A stretch of DNA of 64,000 nucleotides from Bog-159 sp963843255 (GTDB lineage: Bacteria; Acidobacteriota; Terriglobia; Bryobacterales; Bryobacteraceae). How positions within the stretch are numbered: position 1 is the stretch's first letter; every line of letters begins with the position of its first letter. Positions 1 through 7,565 of this stretch are shown in pieces. The position numbers were made by a program, and so were the translations under genes. Where the stretch lies: NCBI GenBank assembly GCA_963843255.1, contig CAWJJQ010000010.1, positions 372,001 through 436,000 on the forward strand. Direction: 5' to 3'. The notes beneath the pieces were generated by a model. That model worked only from the letters and a program-made list of their open reading frames with translations. It did not search any database and was not told the DNA's origin.

Positions 1-1267
1 GCCACTTGTTCAGACCCATGGTGAAGTAACGCACGCGCGGAGTTTTTTCCAGAATATGGTTGTCGTCGCCTTTCAGAAAATGATCGAACCAGCCGTAGGT
101 GAGGGCATCGTAATCCAGGCGCGCATCGCCCATATCGCGCTCGCCCACGATGGTGTGCTCGGTGGCCCGTTTGTAGCTGCAATGGAGGGTGGGCGCGATC
201 ACGGCGTATTGCTGTTTGCCGATCTCAGGCTTGGCCGTTTTGCGGACGAAATTGTACGCCGCCAAATTCGGACCGATGGACACGTCATACCACGACATAA
301 ACCAGAATCCGGGCACGTTGATGGTTTTGTCGTCATGCCACAGGCCGCCGCGGTACCACGCCGGATCGTTCGGGGTGCGCTTGATCATGGCACCGCCCGT
401 AGACACTTCCTCGTGATCGGCAAAGATTCCGTGCGGTCCGTCAACCGACTTGATAATGTCCATTTCAGGCAGATGCTGCAGCGCCTTCGACCAATCCACC
501 GGGGGCAACTGCTGCGCCAGGTCGAAGGCTTTCGCGGCGCGGACCAGATCCTCCTGTGAAGTGTTGGGCGGAAACATGGGCCGCACCTGGTTCTGCTCGC
601 CGTATAGCCAGGCGATGAACAGCATCTGCACGGCTCCCCCGCGATACCAGTTGCCCTGCTCGTAATACGGTCCGACGCGGCCGACCCCGGCGCCGAAACC
701 TTGCGGGATCATGGCCGCAAATGCGGCATTGCCCTGCGCCGCCACGCCCAACTGCCATTCGGCCGTGGACGAACAGCCGATGGTGCCCACCTTGCCGTTC
801 GACCAGGGCTGGGAGGACATCCAGGTGATGGCATCATCGCCGTCGGTGAGCGGCGGGCCCAGAATATCGTAATTGCCTTCCGAGAAGAAGTGCCCGCGCT
901 CGTTCATTTCCACGAAGGCATAGCCGCGCTTGACGGCTTCGAGCGGCATTTTCATGTCGGACGGCGCGCCGTTTTTGACGTCCCAATAATTGAAGTTGTA
1001 GGGCGTGCGCACAAAGATGATGGGATATTTCTTGGAGGTGTCTTTAGGGCGGTAAATATCGGCCGCCATGTGTTTGCCGTCGCGCATGAGCACCATCACT
1101 TTGCGCTCGACAATGGCGACTGATTCCATCTCCTTCTCCAACTCGTTGCGCGCTTCCACGATTTGAGCCTGGCTCTGTGGCGGTTGCGCCGTCGCCAGGG
1201 GCAGTACGCCAGAAGCGGCGGCCGCCAAAAGCAACAGTCTTTGCACGAAATGATGTTTGGTTTTCAT
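1..1267 (-). CDS. CocE/NonD family hydrolase (partial, C-terminus outside window)
   Basis: Secreted alpha/beta hydrolase of the X-Pro dipeptidyl-peptidase/cocaine-esterase (CocE/NonD) type; the substrate is unknown. The ATG at 1267 opens with a signal peptide (basic start, then LLLLAAAA, cleavage after ATA). It is followed by the family N-terminal pattern 'RDGKRMAADIYRP', 'RTPYN' and 'NERGHFFSEG'. The probable nucleophile is the Ser near residue 166 in GTIGCSSTA; most relatives have G-x-S-Y-x-G here, so the elbow is slightly divergent. About 422 codons are present and the 3' end runs past base 1. It lies 14 nt downstream of the DDAH-like gene and probably shares its transcript. A second CocE-type protein lies at 53663-55363. 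Confidence 0.9.
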   Translation of the reverse strand, partial: MKTKHHFVQRLLLLAAAASGVLPLATAQPPQSQAQIVEARNELEKEMESVAIVERKVMVLMRDGKHMAADIYRPKDTSKKYPIIFVRTPYNFNYWDVKNGAPSDMKMPLEAVKRGYAFVEMNERGHFFSEGNYDILGPPLTDGDDAITWMSSQPWSNGKVGTIGCSSTAEWQLGVAAQGNAAFAAMIPQGFGAGVGRVGPYYEQGNWYRGGAVQMLFIAWLYGEQNQVRPMFPPNTSQEDLVRAAKAFDLAQQLPPVDWSKALQHLPEMDIIKSVDGPHGIFADHEEVSTGGAMIKRTPNDPAWYRGGLWHDDKTINVPGFWFMSWYDVSIGPNLAAYNFVRKTAKPEIGKQQYAVIAPTLHCSYKRATEHTIVGERDMGDARLDYDALTYGWFDHFLKGDDNHILEKTPRVRYFTMGLNKW

Positions 1268-1281
1268 GTCGATTAGGTGGA

Positions 1282-2049
1282 TTATACGCTGAAGATGAGG
1301 CTCATGCAGGTGACCCCGGCCTCGGCTTTCTGCAGCTCCGAAACATCGATGGGCAGCACCTGCCAACCGTCGCGCTCCAGGGTGGATGCTGTTTCCGGAA
1401 ACGATGCCGGGATGATGATCGTCTCGCCGATCGCCAGCACATCGGCCGCTCCCGGCTCCGATTGCGCCACCTCGATCACGTGGACGTCGCCGAACGGCGC
1501 CAGATCCACCCAGGCGCGGTTGGCCAGGACCGTGCCGCGTCCCAGGTAAGTGCAGGCCGATTTCAGGTGCAGGCAGCCGTTCATTTCCACTCCATGCACG
1601 GTGTACCCGAAGGGAGCCAGGTATTGAGCCAGTTGCGCGATGCCCTCGTCATTGCTACGGGCGGACCGGCCGACGAATAAAGTTGTGCCGGTGCGCACCA
1701 CGTCCCCGCCTTCGAGCGTACCGGGTTCCGCGATCCAGCGAAGCGGCCGAAAACGCGCCAAGGCTTCGCCCAGACCGGCGGACTCGCCGCGGCGGGACTC
1801 CGCGCCCATGCGGGTCATAATGGCAACTTCATCCAGCACAATGGCCGGATCCTCCACAAAAACCGCGTCAGGCAGATCGGGCAGGGCTGGTAGGGAGACC
1901 ACCGAGATGCCGAGCGAAACCAGGCAAGCTTCGTACTGATCGTGCTGCGCGATGGCTTTGCCGATGTCGATGGGGGACCGTTCCCTGAATGCCAGCTGGC
2001 ACTGGTTCATCGACGGGCTGACGGCGCGCGTGACGGCGGTAAGCGGCAT
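1282..2049 (-). CDS. Dimethylarginine dimethylaminohydrolase (DDAH)-like amidinohydrolase
   Basis: 255-aa guanidino-modifying enzyme of the DDAH/arginine deiminase superfamily. Family members hydrolyse N-omega-methylated arginines to citrulline plus methylamines. The whole active-site set is visible: Asp61 and Asp67 in PDAVFVEDP, Glu113 in TLEGGD, His161 in GCLHLKSACT and nucleophile Cys248 in EAGVTCMS, spaced as in bacterial DDAH (about 254 aa). There is no signal peptide, so it is cytoplasmic. It sits 12 nt downstream of an amino-acid permease and 14 nt upstream of a secreted hydrolase, which suggests an uptake-and-degradation operon. A related amidinohydrolase activity on another guanidino compound cannot be excluded. 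Confidence 0.9.
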   Translation of the reverse strand: MPLTAVTRAVSPSMNQCQLAFRERSPIDIGKAIAQHDQYEACLVSLGISVVSLPALPDLPDAVFVEDPAIVLDEVAIMTRMGAESRRGESAGLGEALARFRPLRWIAEPGTLEGGDVVRTGTTLFVGRSARSNDEGIAQLAQYLAPFGYTVHGVEMNGCLHLKSACTYLGRGTVLANRAWVDLAPFGDVHVIEVAQSEPGAADVLAIGETIIIPASFPETASTLERDGWQVLPIDVSELQKAEAGVTCMSLIFSV

Positions 2050-2061
2050 GGACGGAATTCG

Positions 2062-3417
2062 CTAGTGTACCGCGTGGCCGGCTTTGAAAAGCAGGCGCAT
2101 GGGATAAGCGGCCGCGATCAGCATAAGTGCCCATAGGCTGTTCAGGCGGTCGCTGGCGACGGCTCCGGCCAGGAAGGCGAGGCTGGCCAAAAGGATCAGC
2201 AGCGTCGGCACGGGATAGCCGCGCACACGGAAAGGGCGCGCGGCATCCGGGCGGGTGCGGCGTAAGATCATCAGGGAAAGATAGGCCGAAGTGTAGTTGG
2301 CCACGTAGAAGAAGCCCGCGAGCGCGATCAGTCGATCGACAGTGCCGCTTAGCACCATGCCCACGATGGCCAGGGTCGCGATGGCCAGCGCGGTTCGCGG
2401 GGTTCCATTCGGCGCGACCACACCGGCCCGCCGCCAGAACAAACCATCGCGGCCGACCGCGAACAGGATCCGGGCAGAGCTCATCAGCACGGTATTCAGC
2501 AGGGTCAGCAAAATGATGATGGCGATGGCCGAGACGACCGCATTTCCCGCGGACCCAAAAACCAGCGCGGCGGCATCCGCGGCCGGGAAACTGGATGCGG
2601 CCAGCCCAGCCGCACCCAGGGCGTGCAAGAAAGCCGCGTTCAGAAGCAGGTAGATGCCGGTGACCAGAGCCAAACCACCAAACATAGCCCGCGGCAGTTG
2701 CCAAACGGGACGGCGAGCTTCCTCCGCAAAATAGATCGGTTCGTACCAGCCATCGTAGGTGACCACAATGGATTGGATCGCCAGCACCAGAGCGGCAATA
2801 AAATTGGGTGCGGGAACGGGCGGAGCAGCCGGTATGCGGTTGGACGGGTGGGCCATGAAGCAGGCGGCTACTAATCCGACAAGAGCCACCGCGGCGAATG
2901 CCGACGCGGTCTGCTGGACGCGTCCGCTGATGCGAACGCCGAACCATTGCGTCACGGCAAAGGCCAAAATCGCGAGAACGGCCAGCGCGGTGCCGAAGGT
3001 ACGAATCGCCGGCACCATCCTGCCGGCGAACTCCACAGCGGCCATGGCGGCGAATGCCACGGCGGAGGCGTTTGCCAGAAAATCGGACCAGCCGACGGCG
3101 AATCCGATGGCATCGCCCATGGTCTCGCGCGCGAAGACATAGAAGCCGCCTTCCCGCGGTAGCATGGTGGCCAGTTCCGATACGTTGATTGCGCCGAGAA
3201 GCGCGTAGAGGGCTCCGGCCGACCACATCAGCATGATCAGCCAGGGTTCGCGCAGATATGCGGCGACCGCTCCCGGCTGGCGCAGGATGCCCACACCGAG
3301 AGTGCCCCCGATGGATACCGCAACACCGAAGAACAGACCTAAAACCGGGAGGAGCGAGGTACGTTCGGCGAACGTTGCTCTTCGGGCGGCCCCCATAGGC
3401 AGCGCCGAGTCTACCAC
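2062..3417 (-). CDS. APC-superfamily amino acid permease
   Basis: 451-aa integral membrane transporter with about 12 hydrophobic segments. The N-terminal helix-1 motif GGTLGVGILRQPG matches the broken TM1 substrate site of APC-fold amino acid/polyamine transporters. The C-terminal cytoplasmic RVRGYPVP motif before the last helices is also typical. The chosen start is a GTG; an ATG seven codons downstream at 3396 would remove only polar residues and is possible. It is the first gene of a probable APC-DDAH-hydrolase operon, which makes a basic or methylated amino acid a reasonable, unproven substrate. Confidence 0.9.
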   Translation of the reverse strand: MVDSALPMGAARRATFAERTSLLPVLGLFFGVAVSIGGTLGVGILRQPGAVAAYLREPWLIMLMWSAGALYALLGAINVSELATMLPREGGFYVFARETMGDAIGFAVGWSDFLANASAVAFAAMAAVEFAGRMVPAIRTFGTALAVLAILAFAVTQWFGVRISGRVQQTASAFAAVALVGLVAACFMAHPSNRIPAAPPVPAPNFIAALVLAIQSIVVTYDGWYEPIYFAEEARRPVWQLPRAMFGGLALVTGIYLLLNAAFLHALGAAGLAASSFPAADAAALVFGSAGNAVVSAIAIIILLTLLNTVLMSSARILFAVGRDGLFWRRAGVVAPNGTPRTALAIATLAIVGMVLSGTVDRLIALAGFFYVANYTSAYLSLMILRRTRPDAARPFRVRGYPVPTLLILLASLAFLAGAVASDRLNSLWALMLIAAAYPMRLLFKAGHAVH

Positions 3418-3502
3418 AACCCTGCAAACGGCCGCCTAATGAAGAATTCTTATTCCGCCGATCCATTTCATAGAGCGGTTCTCTCCTGGAGACCGCCACA
3501 CG

Positions 3503-5896
3503 TTGCCTACGCTCTTTCAATCCGCGCGTGTCGTCCTGGGGCTAGCAAGCTTCGTTGCGACGTTACCGGTGCTGTCCCTCGCGAACCCAACGGTGGAACT
3601 GCACAGGGTGTCCGAAATTCGCGCACTCCCGCCGGGACTGGCCGCGCAGGCCCTCCCGGTAAGCCTGGAAGCAGTGGTCACCTACTACGATCCTTTGAGC
3701 GCGGATCTATTCATTCGCGACACAACGGCTGGAATCTATGTCGTGGTGGGAGCAATTCTTCCGATAAGGGCCGGTTCCCACGTGCGAGTCACCGGAGTGA
3801 CGACTGCCGACTTCACCAATGCCATATCGCATGCGTCCGTTATCGAGATAAGCCGCGGCCGTCGTCCCGCGCCTCACATCATACCGCTGGCCCGGCTCAT
3901 CTCGGGCCGGGAAGACTGCGAGTTCGTCACCACTTCCGGCACAGTCCGCACAGCTTACATCATTTCAGAACATACCGAGTCCCATCTGCTGCTGCGGGTA
4001 GAGGACGCTGGAAGATCGATCGACGTCGAGGTGCTCGACTACGCGGGCTTGGATCCGGCTTCCCTGATCGGTTCCAGGGTAAAGGTGACGGGACCGGTCG
4101 GCGGCCGCTTCAACGAGCGAAAGCAATTGATCGGCGTCGTCATGAGGGTGCAGAACGCCGGGGATGTGATGGTGATCCGGTATCCCACACACAATCCCTA
4201 TGCACTGCCTTTGCGGCGAATCGACCAGATTCTGGCCAACGGGCGAGGGCTGGAAATCGGCCGCCGCGGACTCTGCCGGGGAGTGGTTACTTATATCCGA
4301 ACGGGCCGCTTTATCGTGCTGCAGGAGGGGCCTGCGCCCCTGCTGGTAGAAACAGGCCAGCAGACATCCTTGGCGCCGGGGGACCTGGTGGACGTTTCGG
4401 GCTTCCTCGTGTTCGGAGCTTACAGCGCACACTTTGCCGACGCCAATTATCGCCGGACCGGATTGAACGGCGAGGTCGCGCCGATCCCAGTACCGGGTGA
4501 CGAGTTCACCGGCGCTTTCGATTCCCGGTTGGTCACCATACAGGCGGACCTCGTCGAAATGACGCGCGACGCCAGCAGGTACACGCTGGTTCTAAGGTCG
4601 CGAGGCAGGCTCTTCAGCGCCGTGCTGGAAGTCCCCACGGCCCTGGCGCAACTGGCCGGCCTGCGACCGGGCAGCCGCCTCCAAATCACGGGGGTCTGTT
4701 TTGTCGAGGAGCGCGGGGTGTTCCGAGGCGGACGCGGCTTCCGCGTGATGCTCCGCTCGGCGCGCGATGTTCAGGTCATCCGCAAGGCTTCCTGGTGGAA
4801 TGCGGCCCGTTTGTTGTACGGCGTCGCTTGGCTGATGGTGATGGTCCTGGCAACCTCCTGTTGGATCGCGGTTTTGCGCCGCCGCGTCGCGGCGCAGACG
4901 CGGGAGATGCGGTGGGTCATGGCACAGGACGCCCTGCGCGTCAAGCACACGGCCGCGCTGCAGGCGTCCCGGAGCCGCGTGCTGGAGCGGATCAACAGCC
5001 GGGAGCCGCTCGAGGCTGTGTTGACTTCCGTGGCGGCGCTCATCCAACAGGCTGAACCCGAAGTCACGTGCTACATCCATGTTCTGGGCGAGAGCGGCTA
5101 CCTGGAATTGGCTGGCGCGACTTGCGACCGGGCGTCCCTCAACCGTCTGCAGCGCGTCCCCATCGAATCGGATGGAGAGGTTTGTGCCCAGGCCGCTTTT
5201 CTACGCCACAGCGTCGTTCTCAACGGCCCACCGATTTCGTGCGCATGGCCTATTGTCTCTTCGGAAGGCGTTCTGCTGGGATCGATCGGCGCATCTTTGC
5301 CTGATGCCGGCACGGGCGGCTCGTTGGCGTGGCTCATGGAGATGGGCACGAACCTGGCCGCACTCGCCATCGATAATCGCAGATTTTATGATAGCCTCCG
5401 CCATTTGGCGCATCACGACACCCTCACTGGCTTACCGAATCGCGGCCTCCTTTACGACCGCTTGAGACGAGCAATCAAAACCGCCCGCCTCCCGGGCGAT
5501 CGCATCTCGGTGGCCTACTTGGACCTGGATGATTTCAAGCGGGTGAACGACCAGCACGGACACCAGACGGGTGATGCTTTTCTGCAAAGCGTAGCCGCAC
5601 GCTTACGTTCGGCAGTTCGCGGAGACGACGTTCTCGCCCGGATCGGCGGGGACGAGTTCATCGTCATCTCGCCTGGAGTACACAGCCGCGCAGAAGCCCA
5701 CCAGATCGGCGAGCGCCTACTGGCCACGCTGGAGGAACCTGTCGCCGCCGGCGGCGCAGTAAGATTGCCATGCTCGGCGAGCATCGGCATCGCCGTTTTT
5801 CCCGACGACGGCCTCACCGTCGAAGAACTGGAACGAAGTGCCGATCAGGCCATGTACGCCGCAAAATCGGCCAGAAAATGCACCAGTAGAAGCTGA
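3503..5896 (+). CDS. Membrane-anchored diguanylate cyclase (OB-like sensor repeats-TM-GAF-GGDEF)
   Basis: 797-aa c-di-GMP synthase. After a signal-like N-terminus (about residues 1-27) comes about 400 residues of repeated beta-rich OB-like units with recurring patterns such as 'GSHVRVTGV', 'GSRVKVTGP' and 'GDLVDVSGF', expected in the periplasm. A single TM follows (about 436-456), then a GAF-like region (about 490-630) and a C-terminal GGDEF domain. The catalytic motif GGDEF is intact at 715-719. An RxxD inhibitory site (RGDD, 706-709) lies exactly five residues upstream, so product feedback is likely. No EAL domain is present. The start is TTG, with GGAG about 12 nt upstream. The gene is monocistronic. 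Confidence 0.93.
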   Translation: MPTLFQSARVVLGLASFVATLPVLSLANPTVELHRVSEIRALPPGLAAQALPVSLEAVVTYYDPLSADLFIRDTTAGIYVVVGAILPIRAGSHVRVTGVTTADFTNAISHASVIEISRGRRPAPHIIPLARLISGREDCEFVTTSGTVRTAYIISEHTESHLLLRVEDAGRSIDVEVLDYAGLDPASLIGSRVKVTGPVGGRFNERKQLIGVVMRVQNAGDVMVIRYPTHNPYALPLRRIDQILANGRGLEIGRRGLCRGVVTYIRTGRFIVLQEGPAPLLVETGQQTSLAPGDLVDVSGFLVFGAYSAHFADANYRRTGLNGEVAPIPVPGDEFTGAFDSRLVTIQADLVEMTRDASRYTLVLRSRGRLFSAVLEVPTALAQLAGLRPGSRLQITGVCFVEERGVFRGGRGFRVMLRSARDVQVIRKASWWNAARLLYGVAWLMVMVLATSCWIAVLRRRVAAQTREMRWVMAQDALRVKHTAALQASRSRVLERINSREPLEAVLTSVAALIQQAEPEVTCYIHVLGESGYLELAGATCDRASLNRLQRVPIESDGEVCAQAAFLRHSVVLNGPPISCAWPIVSSEGVLLGSIGASLPDAGTGGSLAWLMEMGTNLAALAIDNRRFYDSLRHLAHHDTLTGLPNRGLLYDRLRRAIKTARLPGDRISVAYLDLDDFKRVNDQHGHQTGDAFLQSVAARLRSAVRGDDVLARIGGDEFIVISPGVHSRAEAHQIGERLLATLEEPVAAGGAVRLPCSASIGIAVFPDDGLTVEELERSADQAMYAAKSARKCTSRS

Positions 5897-5923
5897 AACC
5901 CGGCGCGGAGCGAAATCGTTTTT

Positions 5924-7423
5924 CTACGTGAAATACCAGCCTTTACGAAAGGTCGGCTGCAGATACTGATTGGCGGCGTCGTTATTCGAGAACCGCATTT
6001 TCTCCGCGTCCCATTCGAGCTTACCTTCCACGCGCAGGGCGATCACGCCCAGCAGCATCCACTCCACAAAAGGCGCGGCAACGTTGAAGTTCGAGCAAGC
6101 CGTCTCGCCGCCGCGGCAGGCGCGCAGCCAGTCGCGGTAATGCCCGGGCGAACGGGTGAGCGATGGTTGCGGGAACTGATAATCGCGCATTTTTTCCACC
6201 GGAATCAGCCGGGTCTCTTCGCCGTATGTGCCGGTAGTGAGCATGCCCTTGTCGCCGATGAACAGGCTGCCGTCCGGAGTCGGCTTGCGGGCGTCCTTGG
6301 CATCCTTGTCGGCTTTGAATTTTTCGTAATTGAACACATCGCCGATGAAGCCGGTGAACGGAAGCGGCTGGTCGTCGTTACGGCGAGGACGCGGCCGTTC
6401 CGGCAGGTCGCCCAGCAGTTCCCCGTCCGGGACGCCCGGAATCTTCGGCGTATCATCTAAGCCGTCGTGCCAGAAGATCTTCACCGGGGGCATCGAGCCG
6501 CGCGCCGGAAAGTCGTAGCGGATGACCGACTTCTTGGGGAACATGAAATCGCTGGGGCCGTCCTTCTGGATGCACTCCACACTGGTAGGCGCACCCAATT
6601 GCAGCGCCAGGTTCGGCGCACCCAGGATGTGGCAAGCCATGTCGCCCAGCGCGCCGCAACCGAAATCGTAAAATCCGCGCCAGTTGCCCGGTTGGTAGAA
6701 ATGCCCGCCCAGCGGGGACTTGTAATCGGGACCGCCCGAAGCGTAGGGGCGGGTTTCGGCGATGCCCAGCCAGAGGTCCCAATCGAGCGTGTCGGGCACT
6801 GGCTCGGACGGCGGAAGGGAGGTGAGTCCCTGCGGCCAGATCGGGCGATCCGTCCAGGCATGGACCTCGGTCACATTGCCGATCTCGCCGGCCCAAATCA
6901 TCTCAGCGGCCTGGCGGGTGCCTTCGTTCGAATAGCCCTGGTTGCCCATCTGGGTGGCAACTTTGTACTTGTTGGCGGCCTCCTGTAACTGCCGGGCTTC
7001 CCAGATGGTGCGCGTGAGCGGTTTCTGCACGTAAACGTGTTTTCCGCGCTCCATGCACCAGGTGGCCGCCGTGGCATGCATGAAATCGGGGATGGCGACG
7101 ATCACCGCATCGATTTCCTTGCTCCGCTCATCGAGCATGCGGCGGAAATCTTTATACTTGGGGACCTTGTCGTAGGCCGTGAAGATGCGAGTGGCGCGTT
7201 TCGAGTCGACATCGCAGAGGGCCACGATATTTTCGGTCGCGCAGCCACGGATATCGCTGGTCGCCTTACCTCCCGCGCCAATGGAGGCGATATTCAGCTT
7301 TTCATTGGGCGATTTGTAGCCGAGTCGTTGCAATGATGGCACGCTGCCGAAGCCGGCGGACGGAATGGCGCCAGCCAGCAGCGAGCCGAAAAAGAAATGC
7401 CGTCGCGAGAATTCAAATGCCAC
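5924..7423 (-). CDS. Gfo/Idh/MocA family oxidoreductase with Tat signal
   Basis: 499-aa NAD(P)-dependent oxidoreductase-like protein exported by the Tat route (SRRHFFFGS at residues 6-14, then a hydrophobic stretch). The Rossmann entry is ASIGAGGKATSDI, followed by 'ALCDVD' and the family pattern EKP-like 'YVQKPLTRT', where the EKP lysine is conserved as QKP. Planctomycete and acidobacterial homologues of this long, secreted class are usually assigned to sugar or glycoside metabolism; the substrate is unknown. The GTG start has a strong GGAGG 8 nt upstream. No sugar-kinase or permease partner is adjacent. Confidence 0.93.
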   Translation of the reverse strand: MAFEFSRRHFFFGSLLAGAIPSAGFGSVPSLQRLGYKSPNEKLNIASIGAGGKATSDIRGCATENIVALCDVDSKRATRIFTAYDKVPKYKDFRRMLDERSKEIDAVIVAIPDFMHATAATWCMERGKHVYVQKPLTRTIWEARQLQEAANKYKVATQMGNQGYSNEGTRQAAEMIWAGEIGNVTEVHAWTDRPIWPQGLTSLPPSEPVPDTLDWDLWLGIAETRPYASGGPDYKSPLGGHFYQPGNWRGFYDFGCGALGDMACHILGAPNLALQLGAPTSVECIQKDGPSDFMFPKKSVIRYDFPARGSMPPVKIFWHDGLDDTPKIPGVPDGELLGDLPERPRPRRNDDQPLPFTGFIGDVFNYEKFKADKDAKDARKPTPDGSLFIGDKGMLTTGTYGEETRLIPVEKMRDYQFPQPSLTRSPGHYRDWLRACRGGETACSNFNVAAPFVEWMLLGVIALRVEGKLEWDAEKMRFSNNDAANQYLQPTFRKGWYFT

Positions 7424-7565
7424 GGGGAACCCTCCTCATACATCTTAGCTCTCAAGGTTTGCTGCCTGTTGAGCCGCCCAAGCCAGAGAGTTTCGGCGGA
7501 AACAGGGCGCGAAACGCGAAGTCCCTCGCGGAAATTCGCCGGCGAAGGTGCAGGACATCACTGGT

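Noticed and set aside
1868..3520. Open reading frame of 550 codons on the minus strand over the APC permease
   Set aside because: Same strand, wrong frame. The permease frame shows TM helices and family motifs, while this one is Arg/Gly-rich noise.
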